This document shows, piece after piece, positions 44,333 through 53,803 of a stretch of DNA of 64,000 bases (positions are counted from its first letter, which is position 1; each line of letters starts with the position of its first letter). The position numbers were made by a program, and so were the translations under genes. The stretch comes from Brasilonema angustatum HA4187-MV1 (GTDB taxonomy: Bacteria; Cyanobacteriota; Cyanobacteriia; Cyanobacteriales; Nostocaceae): NCBI GenBank assembly GCA_019359695.1, contig JAHHGV010000019.1:1-64000 (forward strand). Direction: 5' to 3'. The notes under the pieces were generated by a model. That model made no database searches. It was not told where the DNA came from and worked only from the letters and a program-made list of their open reading frames with translations.

Positions 44333-46168
44333 ATGTCCCTCTATCCACAGATTAAACAATTTTTACTTGGTAAAACGTTACCAACAAGTGCTCACGCTGA
44401 AGAGCGATTGAGTAATGCTGCTGCTCTAGCAGTGCTTTCATCGGATGCTCTCTCTTCGGTCGCTTACGCTACAGAAGAGATTCTGCTGGTTTTAGTCGCA
44501 GCGGGGAGTAATGCTCTTGGTTTGTCTCTGCCTATTGCTATAGCAATTATGGTTCTACTAGCAATAGTTGTGCTTTCTTATCGACAAACCATTCGAGCTT
44601 ATCCCAATGGCGGTGGCTCTTACATTGTTGCCAGAGAAAACCTTGGTATCTACCCAGGACTGGTGGCAGGAGGTTCGCTGATGATTGACTATATTTTGAC
44701 AGTCACTGTCAGTATATCTGCGGGTACAGCAGCCCTGACTTCCGCATTTCCAGCCCTGCAACCCTTCACAGTTAGCCTTTGCTTGATTTTTATTTTCCTA
44801 TTAACGCTGGCAAATCTTCGAGGTGTAAAGGAATCAGGTAAGATATTTATGATTCCTACTTATGCCTTTATTGTCAGTATTTTTGTGTTGATTGGCCTTG
44901 GGTTATTTCAACAAGCGACTGGGCGAGTACCGACGCAATATCCCAACATACCTGTCAAAGAAGGACTCAGTTTGTTTTTCATTTTGAGAGCTTTTTCTGC
45001 TGGATGTACAGCGCTGACGGGAGTTGAAGCAATATCCGATGGGGTTTTGGCTTTTAAGGAACCAGAGTGGAAAAACGCTCGCCTCACACTATTCTACTTG
45101 GGGGGTATTCTGGGGCTTATGTTCGTGGGAATTACCTACCTATCGAACGTATATCATCTTGTTCCGGAAGAGGGACAAACAGTGGTTTCTCAGTTGGGTA
45201 GGCAAATTTTAGGTAACGGACCAGTTTACTTTTTTGTCCAAGTTGTCACCCTGTTAGTCTTACTGTTAGCTGCAAATACCAGTTATGCAGATTTTCCCAG
45301 ACTTTGTTACTTTTTGGCACGAGATGGATTTTTACCGCGACAATTGTCACTGTTGGGCGATCGCCTAGTCTACTCCAATGGCATCATTCTCCTCAGTGTC
45401 TGCGCGGCTATCTTGGTCATCATCTTTAAAGGAAATGTCAATGCTATTATTCCCCTGTATGCAGTAGGCGTATTTACTTCCTTTACTTTATCTCAAGCTG
45501 GGATGGTACGCCATTGGTTCGGTGAACGCACACCAGGCTGGCGTCCTAGTGCTTTGATGAATGGTTTGGGAGCCATTGCTACAGCTGTGGTTCTAGGGGT
45601 GATCATATCAACAAAGTTTTTAGGGGGAGCTTGGTTAGTAGTAGTAGCAATTCCTGTGCTTGTTAGCATATTTTTAGCTATTCGCCGCCACTATCAATAC
45701 GTAACAGAACGTCTCAGTATTCAGGGATTACCCCCTAGAGGTTATATTCCCAGACCAAAACCAGAAGTTGTCACTCACCCTGCAGTCGTTGTGGTAGGAC
45801 ACCTGAATCGAGGAACAGTAGAGGCTTTGGACTACGCACGCACGATTGCTGATGAAATTGTTGCAATTCACGTAGATCTTGGTTCTGCAGGGGGAGATAA
45901 ACTGCAAGAAGAATGGCGACAATTGGAGGCAGACATTCCTTTGGTCATTATCGAATCACCTTACCGTTCTGTGATATCTCCTATTGTCGAATTTGTTGGT
46001 GAGTTTGAAGAGCGTTATCACGACACTTACACAACGGTAATTATTCCTGCTTTTGTGACTCGTAATTGGTGGGAAAGTATTTTGCACAACCAAACAACTT
46101 TGTTTTTGAAAAATGCTTTACGTGCTCAAAAGAGTCGAGTTATCACAACTGTGAGGTATTACTTGTAA
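44333..46168 (+). CDS. APC-family permease
   Basis: 611 residues with about twelve membrane helices in the first 450. The first begins SNAAALAVLSSDALSSVAYA, a hallmark of a bacterial APC subfamily. A soluble C-terminal domain of about 150 residues (from VVTHPAVVVVGHLNRGTVEA) resembles a universal-stress-like fold. The substrate, an amino acid or a cation, cannot be given. It is preceded by a 172-bp spacer with no obvious riboswitch. Confidence 0.85.
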   Translation: MSLYPQIKQFLLGKTLPTSAHAEERLSNAAALAVLSSDALSSVAYATEEILLVLVAAGSNALGLSLPIAIAIMVLLAIVVLSYRQTIRAYPNGGGSYIVARENLGIYPGLVAGGSLMIDYILTVTVSISAGTAALTSAFPALQPFTVSLCLIFIFLLTLANLRGVKESGKIFMIPTYAFIVSIFVLIGLGLFQQATGRVPTQYPNIPVKEGLSLFFILRAFSAGCTALTGVEAISDGVLAFKEPEWKNARLTLFYLGGILGLMFVGITYLSNVYHLVPEEGQTVVSQLGRQILGNGPVYFFVQVVTLLVLLLAANTSYADFPRLCYFLARDGFLPRQLSLLGDRLVYSNGIILLSVCAAILVIIFKGNVNAIIPLYAVGVFTSFTLSQAGMVRHWFGERTPGWRPSALMNGLGAIATAVVLGVIISTKFLGGAWLVVVAIPVLVSIFLAIRRHYQYVTERLSIQGLPPRGYIPRPKPEVVTHPAVVVVGHLNRGTVEALDYARTIADEIVAIHVDLGSAGGDKLQEEWRQLEADIPLVIIESPYRSVISPIVEFVGEFEERYHDTYTTVIIPAFVTRNWWESILHNQTTLFLKNALRAQKSRVITTVRYYL

Positions 46169-46700
46169 TACTTGGTAACTCATCCCACGGCTACAAAAAC
46201 ATCCAGATCGCCGCCTACGGCGCGGCACTTGAACGTTTTTATCGAAAGCCGTGGGATTGGACTTTGTCCCGCTGCGAATCGCGAGTCATTAGTCCTTAGC
46301 TCGACTTTATCCATTTTTCTTTCATTGTGAAAGCATACGCTAAAAGCCTTATTTTTCAGTACCTTTGACTTTTTTGACGTCACCAGAATTAATGACAACG
46401 GAAAAAGTTTTGGGATCAGAACTAGAACTTTTGCTAATTCTGGTACTGCTTCTTCTTTGGTAATATAGCAGTCCTAAATCATAAGCCCAACCCACCAGAT
46501 GCATCAAAATGCCCCAGATTGAGGGTGCTAATCTCGTTGCGCCGATGCAGTGTTGCCGCACGCTCCATCGGCGCAACTGTGCCCATCTTCCTTAAATTTA
46601 AAGATTTAATGAGAGTTTATTTCATTAATTTTGATTTTAGTGTAAGCTTTTTTCTACAGTTGTTAAAGAAAATTCTCAACAAACTTCAGACAGACGTAAA
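46169..46700. other. Intergenic region, no supported gene
   Basis: 532 bp. A minus-strand frame at 46349-46576 (75 residues, with HLVGWAYDLGLLYYQRRSST) has no recognised family. GC-rich DNA around 46195-46280 looks like repeat sequence. The last 90 bp before the CP43-like fragment are AT-rich and probably contain its promoter. Confidence 0.4.
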
Positions 46701-46907
46701 ATGACAACTTCTACACATCCGTTGTCGGTGCAGCAAGATTTGGCCAACTCACCTTGGTGGACTGGTAACTTTCGTCTCACCAATCTATCAGGTAAATTAC
46801 TGGGCGCTCATGTTGTCCATGCTGGATTGATTTTGTTATGGGCTGGGGAAATAACGCTGTTTGAGGTGTCCCGCTTCAATCCTCATCAGCCAATGTATGA
46901 GCAATAG
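46701..46907 (+). pseudogene. N-terminal fragment of a CP43/IsiA-like antenna protein
   Basis: 68 residues starting [20 protein letters not shown] and continuing [20 protein letters not shown]. That is the N-terminus and first membrane helix of chlorophyll-binding CP43-like (Pcb/IsiA) proteins. The frame ends with TAG after QPMYEQ, where intact proteins go on for about 270 more residues. The downstream DNA holds no continuation. It is either a truncated pseudogene or an unusual one-helix product. Confidence 0.75.
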
Positions 46908-46999
46908 CTCACAGTTAACTGCTAACTTCTTTTATTACTGTTAGCGATTCATAAGCTTGACGAGAAATTGAGAACTCTAATTACTTACAGGATAAATCA

Positions 47000-47731
47000 A
47001 TGTCTAAACAACCAGAAGCCATTTGGTTGAACACAAGCCCTAGTTTGTTATGCTTTGCTCAACCATTGTTGCGTGAATTGTCACGTTCTGTAACTATTGC
47101 CCAGTGGGAATATACACAAACTAAGGATGAACCTAGTTCCTTAGATGTTGCAATACTGCTGCTGGATGAATATCTTCAATCAATCAAGCAACCTGTGCAT
47201 CTGATAGGTCACAGCACGGGAGGATTACTCGGGCTACTATATACACGTCGGTATCCAGAAAAAGTTAAATCTTTAACCCTATTAGCTGTGGGTGCTGATG
47301 CAGCAGTTGACTGGCAAGCTCATTACTATAGCCATCGCCCATCCTTGACTCGGGAAAAAATTCTCAATGCAATGGTGTATAACTTATTTGGCTATCAGAA
47401 TGAACACGCTGTCAAGCGTCTAGAGAAGATTTTGGAACGAGACTTAGATTGCTCGCTCTCACCTCACTCCCTGTTTAAACGACAAAGCCTGGTTCCCTGT
47501 CCAGTCCCTGCGCCTTTAATGGTTTGTGGTAGCACTAACGATATCATTGTAGAACCCGACGCTCTGCAAGGATGGCGACCGTTTTTGATGAAGGGCGATC
47601 GCTATTGGGAATGTCAAAAAGGACGGCATTTCTTTCACTTCTTCCAGCCGACTCTTGTAGCAGAACAGATTCTCGACTTCTGGCAATCTCTATACCAAAT
47701 CTCTAAAAAACCACTACAGATCAGAAAATAA
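47000..47731 (+). CDS. Alpha/beta hydrolase
   Basis: 243 residues. The nucleophile elbow is LIGHSTGGLLGLLY (Ser near residue 74). An Asp candidate lies in VCGSTNDIIVEPDAL, and the terminal His is in KKGRHFFHFFQ. No signal peptide. The substrate is unknown. A hairpin terminator lies 84 bp downstream. Such hydrolases sometimes neighbour IsiA-like genes, and here it follows the broken antenna gene by 92 bp. Confidence 0.85.
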   Translation: MSKQPEAIWLNTSPSLLCFAQPLLRELSRSVTIAQWEYTQTKDEPSSLDVAILLLDEYLQSIKQPVHLIGHSTGGLLGLLYTRRYPEKVKSLTLLAVGADAAVDWQAHYYSHRPSLTREKILNAMVYNLFGYQNEHAVKRLEKILERDLDCSLSPHSLFKRQSLVPCPVPAPLMVCGSTNDIIVEPDALQGWRPFLMKGDRYWECQKGRHFFHFFQPTLVAEQILDFWQSLYQISKKPLQIRK

Positions 47732-47814
47732 CTCTAGAGGTGTCCATAAAGACGCTCACATTGCACCAAAGTTATCCCGTAGCCAAGCGATCCGCAGTTT
47801 GCGCGATTGGGCAA

Positions 47815-47848
47815 AACCCTAAGTTCAGCCGCAAGGGAACTTAGGGTT
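47815..47848 (+). terminator. Terminator after the hydrolase gene
   Basis: 12-bp perfect stem AACCCTAAGTTC / GAACTTAGGGTT with a 10-nt loop, followed by ATTTATTAAG. It fits an intrinsic terminator for the gene ending at 47731. Confidence 0.75.
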
Positions 47849-48019
47849 ATTTATTAAGAATTGTCTCTTTTTTTGGTATTGATATAATACACTCTTTGCC
47901 GCCATGTACATAGATATTTTTAATTTCTCATATCTATTAAAATGAGCAGTTTCTGCAAAGCTTGTAATTTAAGGTAGGAAATATTCATTGTTGGTGAGAA
48001 TTTCAGTCGGACATCGTGT

Positions 48020-48829
48020 ATGAGAATTACATACCAAAATCAGCAAAAACAAACTGCCCTAATTACAGGGGCAGCTAGTGGTATTGGTTACGAATTAGCA
48101 CACCTTTTTGCCCGTGATAGTTACAATCTTGTCTTAGTAGATAAAAATGGACAAAAACTCTCTGAAATAGCGGAAGATTTTCCAAAAAAGTTCGGCATTT
48201 ATGTGATAAAGATTGTTAAAGATTTATCTATTCCAACCGCCCCAGAAGAAATTTTTACAGACTTGCAACAAGCATCCATAAAGGTTGATGTGCTGGTGAA
48301 CAATGCTGGATTTGGGAGTTATGGCTTATTTAACGAAACCAACCTCACTGCTGAGATGGAAATGTTACAGGTCAATTTGGTATCTCTAACTCATTTAACG
48401 AAATTATTCTTAAAGGATATGGTCAATCAAGGCAACGGAAAAATACTAAATGTTGCCTCCACAGCTGCATTTCAACCAGGACCTTTAATGGCGGTTTATT
48501 CCGCTACTAAAACTTATATTTTATTCTTTTCAGAAGCGCTAGCTAATGAGTTAAAAGATACAGGTGTCACTGTGACTGTTCTTTGTCCTGGACCGACAGA
48601 ATCTGCTTTTCATAAAATAACCGGGATGGCTGACTCTGAACTCCTCAAAAACAAGAAGATGATGAGTGCAGAAAGTGTAGCCAAAATTGGCTATGCTGGT
48701 TTATTCGCGAACACAGCTGTTGTTATTCCGGGTGTAAAAAATAAGATACTCGCTGAATTAGTAAGATTTACTCCCAGAAAGCTAGTGACAGAAGTAGTAA
48801 GAAGTATCCATGAGGGAAAAATAAGCTGA
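48020..48829 (+). CDS. Short-chain dehydrogenase/reductase
   Basis: 269 residues. The NAD(P)-binding motif is LITGAASGIGYELAHLFARD, the structural motif VNNAGFG, and the catalytic Ser-Tyr-Lys are in ILNVASTAAF and VYSATKTYI. The subfamily with LVDKNGQKLSEIAEDF near the cofactor site prefers NADP in many cases. The substrate is not known. It stands alone, 190 bp after the hydrolase terminator. Confidence 0.9.
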   Translation: MRITYQNQQKQTALITGAASGIGYELAHLFARDSYNLVLVDKNGQKLSEIAEDFPKKFGIYVIKIVKDLSIPTAPEEIFTDLQQASIKVDVLVNNAGFGSYGLFNETNLTAEMEMLQVNLVSLTHLTKLFLKDMVNQGNGKILNVASTAAFQPGPLMAVYSATKTYILFFSEALANELKDTGVTVTVLCPGPTESAFHKITGMADSELLKNKKMMSAESVAKIGYAGLFANTAVVIPGVKNKILAELVRFTPRKLVTEVVRSIHEGKIS

Positions 48830-49192
48830 AAATTCAAATCTACGATAATCACATCCCAGTTTACAAACCTTTGAAGCAGTAAAAGAGACGTTGAATGAAT
48901 CAGGGATGTCTAAAGACGAGTTAAATTCCTAACCTCCTATCCTTCTAAGTGTTCTATCTCCTACAATTTCATCGGCTTGTGGTTTTTTTAATGTCAACTC
49001 ATTGACACTTTTTGACTACACGGTCTGTATATTATTTCATAAAGATAGCGTAGGGGATTTTCACAGGAAGAAAATACATCACAAAAATGAAAAGATAATG
49101 AAAGAAAAGTGAAGAAAAAATGAATGGAATAAACGCCAAAACTTTTATTTGATATAGTGTTTTGTGTTTTCATATGTTATGATAATTCTTGT
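48830..49192. other. Intergenic region before the riboswitch
   Basis: About 360 bp, AT-rich, with no gene. The promoter for the manganese-exporter-type transcript should be within the last 60 bp. TATGTTATGATAAT at 49172-49185 could serve as a -10 region. Confidence 0.45.
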
Positions 49193-49371
49193 TTGAAGGG
49201 GAGTAGCTGCTGGTTGCTGAATAACCAGTCACCCAAATCAACATACTGGCACTTGCCTGGTTTGGGTAACAAGTTTTCATCTATGCTTAACCTGTTTACA
49301 TTGAGCTAAGCATTCAAACTTGAGAGGCGAGACCTTCACTAAGTTCACATCTATATGTGAGCTTGGTGAAG
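49193..49371 (+). promoter_or_regulatory. yybP-ykoY manganese riboswitch
   Basis: The conserved 5' box GGGGAGTAGC (49198-49207) and the 3' box GAGGCGAGACCTTCA (49323-49338) are present. P1 can form between TGAAGG (49194-49199) and CCTTCA (49333-49338). Immediately after, CTTCACTAAGTTCACAT and ATGTGAGCTTGGTGAAG (49334-49371) can form a 17-bp stem with two G-U pairs that uses the same bases as the 3' arm of P1. That gives a believable on/off switch. The aptamer class binds Mn2+. Confidence 0.88.
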
Positions 49372-49440
49372 TGTTAGCACACTCATCAGGCTCACTCAGA
49401 TGCTTTGATGTCGATTCTGAGAAGTTTGGAAGCCTGTACT

Positions 49441-50019
49441 ATGGAATTAAGTCTTTTTGTTTCTACCTTTGCACTGATTTTTGTAGCAGAATTACCGGAC
49501 AAAACAGCATTTGCTGCCTTGTTTCTTGCAACTAGTCATAACCCCTTCGCAGTTTTTCTAGGTGCAGCCGCTGCCTTTGTTATTCAAAGTGTCGTGGCTG
49601 TTGCCTGTGGAAGTTTGTTGAGTCTCCTACCACCCCAATTTGTCCACATTACAGCAGGAATTCTCTTCCTAGTCTTTGCTGTCATGATGTGGTGTAGAAA
49701 AGACTCTCAGACAGAAAAACCTCAATCTGAATCAGAAGGAAAAACTATACAATTTTATAAATCGGTAGCAGCAGCATTCATGACGATTTTTATTGCTGAA
49801 TGGGGAGATTTGACTCAATTAGCAACCGCCACATTAGTCGCAAAATATCAATCCCCATTAACTATTTTCACATCAGCTACCTTAGCCCTTTGGGCAGTAG
49901 CAGCGATTGGAGTGATTGTTGGTTCTCAACTTAAGCATCGGATTCAACCACAGTTACTGCAGCGAGTCGCTGCCAGTGCTTTTGCCGTCGTTGGCATCAG
50001 CATGCTTATCAGAGCTTAA
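49441..50019 (+). CDS. GDT1/UPF0016 family manganese exporter
   Basis: About 192 residues from ATG 49441 (MELSLFVSTFALIFVAELPD). Two ion-binding repeats are seen, FVAELPDKTAFAALFLA and FIAEWGDLTQLATATLV, in a six-helix protein. Cyanobacterial members (Mnx type) move Mn2+ out of the cytoplasm into the thylakoid lumen. The yybP-ykoY leader 70 bp upstream supports manganese control. The frame is open back to 49405 but those codons are in the leader. Two smaller paralogues lie at 62335 and 62823. Confidence 0.9.
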   Translation: MELSLFVSTFALIFVAELPDKTAFAALFLATSHNPFAVFLGAAAAFVIQSVVAVACGSLLSLLPPQFVHITAGILFLVFAVMMWCRKDSQTEKPQSESEGKTIQFYKSVAAAFMTIFIAEWGDLTQLATATLVAKYQSPLTIFTSATLALWAVAAIGVIVGSQLKHRIQPQLLQRVAASAFAVVGISMLIRA

Positions 50020-50123
50020 AGTTCAAAAGGTAAAAACGTTCATTACTACTAAATAGAGAGGGCTTTCAACGTCCCGTGTGAATTACCGTAAAGTGTAGGT
50101 AGTTCAAATTCCTCATCTCTATA

Positions 50124-52361
50124 GTGTTAGACAAATTCACACCTGAATTTTCCCCTTCGGGGAGAACCTGCGGTTCCGCTGCGCTAACGCAGTCGCCTAC
50201 GGAGGGAAACCCTCCTGCAGCGCTGTCTCACCGTCCTCATCAACAACTACCTAACCAAAGGTGGCAAATTTATCCTCAAAAAACAGAATTAGCGCAACAG
50301 ATGGCGCAAACAACGAGTTTATCGCCTTTAATCAACCAATTGCTGATAAATCGAGGTATTGAAACGCCAGAACAAGCACAAGTTTTTTTAAATTCAGGAA
50401 ACCTGATATTACCTTCGCCTTTGGAAGACTTTCCTGATTTGGGAATGAGTCTGGAGTTATTGCACAATGCGATTGCGCCGAGCGCAACGCCAGAGGCGAT
50501 CGCCTCTCAAGAGAAAATCGCCATCTGCGGTGACTACGATGCTGACGGAATGACAAGCACTGCTTTACTTTTGCGTAGTCTCCGTTGGCTGGGTGCTCAA
50601 GTTGATTATGCTATCCCCAGTCGAATGCATGAAGGCTACGGTATCAATAAACGCATTGTTGAAGAATTCCATAGCGAAGGCGTAGGATTAATTCTGACTG
50701 TAGACAATGGCATCTCAGCTTTTGAACCAATTGAGCGAGCCAGAGAACTTGGTCTAAAAGTTATTATCACCGACCATCATGATATCCCTCAACAATTACC
50801 CCCAGCCCACGCTATTCTCAATCCCAAACTAATACGAGAATCTTCTCCTTATCGAGGTATTGCTGGTGTTGGTGTCGCCTACATTTTGGCTGTATCCCTC
50901 GCCCAAAAATTGGGACAAGCTAATGATGACATCTTAACTTCGATGCTGGAACTGTTTACATTAGGAACGATCGCAGATCTCGCTCCCCTAACTGGTGTAA
51001 ACCGCCACTGGGTAAAAAGCGGTTTGCAGCACTTACCTAAATCCAAACTACCCGGAGTGCGGGCGCTGATTCAGATGTCTGGAGTGAATTTGAATGGAGG
51101 ACAAGCGGACAAGCAAGACAAAGGGACAAAAAGCACAGGGAAACAAGGAGGACGACAGGGGGACAAATCAATTCCAAATTCAAAATCGCTAAAGCCGGAA
51201 GATATTGGCTTTCGGTTGGGTCCGCGAATTAATGCAATTGGTCGTATTGCTGATCCGCAAATTATAATCGAATTGCTGACGACTGACGATATGGGGATAG
51301 CGCTAGAAAAAGCGATGCAGTGCGAAGCAATTAACCGCCAGCGTCAGGAAATGTGCGAGGAAATTGAGAAACAGGCAAGAGAAATTGTAGAAATAGAATA
51401 TCTCCCCTCTCTACAACAAGATCGTGTGTTGGTTATTGTAAAATCTGACTGGCACCACGGTGTGATTGGTATAGTTGCTTCTCGCTTGGTGGAACGCTAC
51501 GGTGTCCCGGTGTTTATTGGGACATATGAGGATGAGGAACAGATTCGCGGTTCAGCGCGTGGAATTCCAGAGTTCCATGTGTTTGATGCTTTAGAATATT
51601 CTCAAGATTTACTTGGGAAATTTGGCGGACACAAAGCTGCTGGGGGCTTTTCTTTACCATCACAGAATTTAGAAGCATTGCGATCGCGTCTAAGCGAGTT
51701 TGCTAATCAGTGTCTGGAACCTCAGCACTTAAAACCACTTTTGAAGATTGACACATCTGCTAAACTCAATCAGATTCATCATCAGTTTTATCAACAGCTT
51801 AATGTATTAGAACCGTGCGGAATCGATAACCCAGATCCTGTATTTTGGACATCTAATGTTCGAGTGACTGAGCAACAAATAGTGGGCAAGGGTCATATCA
51901 AGCTGACCATAACACAAACTATTGATGATTCGGAATACAAAATTAAAGCGATCGCCTGGCGCTGGCGTGAGTACTTTCCTCTACCGCCGCGACTGGATAT
52001 CGCTTACAAACTACGAGAAAATCACTTTAATGGCAACACGACTATTGAGTTGGAGTTACTTGGTGTTAGGCTTCCAACCCAGTCTCACATTTTTTTCGCT
52101 GCACAATCAGCGCCTTTAAGAACCACTTTTGAGTACAATCAACAGCACTACACGTGTGGAATTTATAAAAACGGTTCTGTACCAGAATTAAGAATCGGAA
52201 ATCTTGAAGGCAAAATTTTAGCTGTTCCGCTAGGACATAGCATCGGTCTACTGGGAAGCAGTCGTCAACAGGCTATACAAGTTGATGTTTCTCAACCTCA
52301 ATACAACCAGATTTTTCAAACTGCTCTTCAAGCTTTATCAGAGTTAAGCAATGAGTACTAA
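50124..52361 (+). CDS. recJ: Single-stranded-DNA exonuclease RecJ
   Basis: 745 residues. DHH motifs are present: ICGDYDADGMTSTALL, TVDNGISAFE, ITDHHDIPQQ and, in the DHHA1 part, KFGGHKAAGGFSLP. RecJ degrades 5' single strands in repair. A low-complexity Lys/Gln/Gly linker sits around residues 325-350. The first ~45 residues (from GTG 50124 to RPHQQLPNQRW) come from GC-rich repeat DNA (about 50150-50235) and are not RecJ-like. Similarity starts at QRWQIYPQKTELA. No ATG lies near that point, so the start is uncertain. Confidence 0.9.
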   Translation: MLDKFTPEFSPSGRTCGSAALTQSPTEGNPPAALSHRPHQQLPNQRWQIYPQKTELAQQMAQTTSLSPLINQLLINRGIETPEQAQVFLNSGNLILPSPLEDFPDLGMSLELLHNAIAPSATPEAIASQEKIAICGDYDADGMTSTALLLRSLRWLGAQVDYAIPSRMHEGYGINKRIVEEFHSEGVGLILTVDNGISAFEPIERARELGLKVIITDHHDIPQQLPPAHAILNPKLIRESSPYRGIAGVGVAYILAVSLAQKLGQANDDILTSMLELFTLGTIADLAPLTGVNRHWVKSGLQHLPKSKLPGVRALIQMSGVNLNGGQADKQDKGTKSTGKQGGRQGDKSIPNSKSLKPEDIGFRLGPRINAIGRIADPQIIIELLTTDDMGIALEKAMQCEAINRQRQEMCEEIEKQAREIVEIEYLPSLQQDRVLVIVKSDWHHGVIGIVASRLVERYGVPVFIGTYEDEEQIRGSARGIPEFHVFDALEYSQDLLGKFGGHKAAGGFSLPSQNLEALRSRLSEFANQCLEPQHLKPLLKIDTSAKLNQIHHQFYQQLNVLEPCGIDNPDPVFWTSNVRVTEQQIVGKGHIKLTITQTIDDSEYKIKAIAWRWREYFPLPPRLDIAYKLRENHFNGNTTIELELLGVRLPTQSHIFFAAQSAPLRTTFEYNQQHYTCGIYKNGSVPELRIGNLEGKILAVPLGHSIGLLGSSRQQAIQVDVSQPQYNQIFQTALQALSELSNEY
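50150..50235. repeat. GC-rich repeat block at the recJ 5' end
   Basis: Contains TTCCCCTTCGGGGAGAACC, GCGGTTCCGCTGCGCTAACG and GAGGGAAACCCTCCTGCAGC, small palindromes of the same style as other repeats in this window. The recJ frame passes through it and would translate it. Confidence 0.65.
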
Positions 52362-52562
52362 GTACTGAGTCAAGAAAAGGGGTGTAGGGGCAAAACAAGT
52401 CAAAAGTATCAAGTCAAAAGCCAAAAGTAATGAGGTTCTTTATTTTTTTGACTTTTGATTTTTGATTTTTGACTTCGAGCAAAGCGAGTTGCCCTTACAC
52501 CCGCCCCAAAAGGGCTTGGGCATTTCCACTTCACTCCTGGTACTCGGTTCTCAGCACTCGGA
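52362..52562. other. Intergenic region with A/T runs
   Basis: 201 bp between convergent recJ and psb30. AAGTCAAAAG repeats and the complementary CTTTTGATTTTTGATTTTTG (52453-52472) can pair and may serve as a shared terminator. No gene. Confidence 0.45.
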
Positions 52563-52703
52563 TTATAGGTCGCCGTTGCGAAATGCCAGTACAAAAATGA
52601 CTGCAGGACCAGCTAACATAATGAGTGCAACAAAAAGTAGTTGAAAAATGACTACCCAATGAATATTGCCTAAACCACTGAATATATTGAATATAGCGTC
52701 CAT
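52563..52703 (-). CDS. psb30: Photosystem II protein Psb30 (Ycf12)
   Basis: 46 residues from the ATG at 52703: [20 protein letters not shown] then [20 protein letters not shown] and FRNGDL. One membrane helix with the GPAVI and closing RNGDL signature of this small PSII core subunit. The start is fixed by a perfect AGGAGG seven bases upstream. The frame is open 17 codons further, but those residues are not part of the family. Confidence 0.93.
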   Translation of the reverse strand: MDAIFNIFSGLGNIHWVVIFQLLFVALIMLAGPAVIFVLAFRNGDL

Positions 52704-52851
52704 TTGTCCTCCTTTAAAAATAGCTATGTAATTATCAAACCCGCAATAGATCATATCCGGCGATCGCCCGTCGCCTTTAATTTACTTAACAAAAGTATAA
52801 AAAAAACTATAAAGACTGAAAAAAATAGCACGTTCACAATAGGTTTTTGTC

Positions 52852-53202
52852 ATGGCTACTTGGCAATGTGTTAAGCAATGTGGAGCCTGCTGTCATCTTG
52901 ACCCAGCAGACCGTCCTGACTTGCATGAGTATTTATTACCAGAGGAACTGGAATTGTATCTGAGCATGGTTGGTGAAGGAGGATGGTGCGTAAATTTCGA
53001 CAAAGACTCGCGAGAATGTCGCATCTACCCAGATCGTCCGCGATTTTGCCGTGTAGAATCAGAAATCTTTCAGGATATGTACGGTATTGAGCCGGAGGAG
53101 TTAGACGATTTTGCCATTGACTGTTGTCGTCAGCAGATAGAGGGGGTGTATGGGGACAGAAGTTTGGAGATGTTGCGTTTTGATCAAGCAGTAGGTATTT
53201 GA
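52852..53202 (+). CDS. YkgJ-family cysteine-cluster protein
   Basis: 116 residues with eight or more cysteines in the family pattern: QCVKQCGACCHLD, GWCVNFDKDSRECRIYPDRP, RFCRVE and IDCCRQQ. The cysteines bind zinc or an iron-sulfur centre. The molecular role is not established. It is read away from psb30 with 148 bp between the starts. Confidence 0.88.
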   Translation: MATWQCVKQCGACCHLDPADRPDLHEYLLPEELELYLSMVGEGGWCVNFDKDSRECRIYPDRPRFCRVESEIFQDMYGIEPEELDDFAIDCCRQQIEGVYGDRSLEMLRFDQAVGI

Positions 53203-53803
53203 CGAAAACTAGGGGTGTAAGGGTGTAAGGGTGTAAGGGTGTAAGGGTGTAGGGGGTTTTTACCCAACCCCCGTGATCTCTCCTTTTTCTTGACGAAATT
53301 GGTAAAAGTCTTTCTCTGACTTTTAGCGCATAAACGGAGTATCCCAAATTTGTAAAAAAACTCTACCTTTTATGTAATTGCCAACAGCTTCATCTATCTA
53401 ACGAGTGATATTATAATCTTCCAATGTTCTGCAAATATGGCAAGCTGTCATCTGAACAAAGATGACATTTGAAGTTCGATGATTTATACAATATAGATAC
53501 CGCATAGATCAGGCAGATTTGTATCGAACACAAACTAGCGATTCCCTTACCATGATATAATTCTTAGTCTACAAAGGGTTTAAAGCTTTTCCTTTATTAG
53601 GTAGCATAACCGTTGTTCTAATGAGTTCAGGATTTATCCCATTCTATCGAATCAGCACCAGTGAATAAAGAGGGATAATGAGAGCGGTGATTTTTTACAA
53701 TACAAGCCTATGCCACAGATATCAATGAAGTTGAAGTCGTGATTAATGCAATCTTCGACACCAACTACTAATTCATCGAAACACCAAAATCTTGTCATAA
53801 ATT
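53203..53803. repeat. Intergenic region with an 8-bp tandem repeat
   Basis: Five copies of GGGTGTAA lie at 53213-53252. The remaining 550 bp are AT-rich and show no gene, although a promoter for the downstream cluster should be here. A 158-residue minus-strand frame over this area is a shadow of the cysteine-cluster gene and the repeat. Confidence 0.7.

Noticed and set aside
46349-46576. 75-residue minus-strand frame with HLVGWAYDLGLLYYQRRSST
   Set aside because: Part of it looks protein-like, but I recognise no family and the N-terminal half overlaps repeat-like DNA. Too weak to list as a gene.
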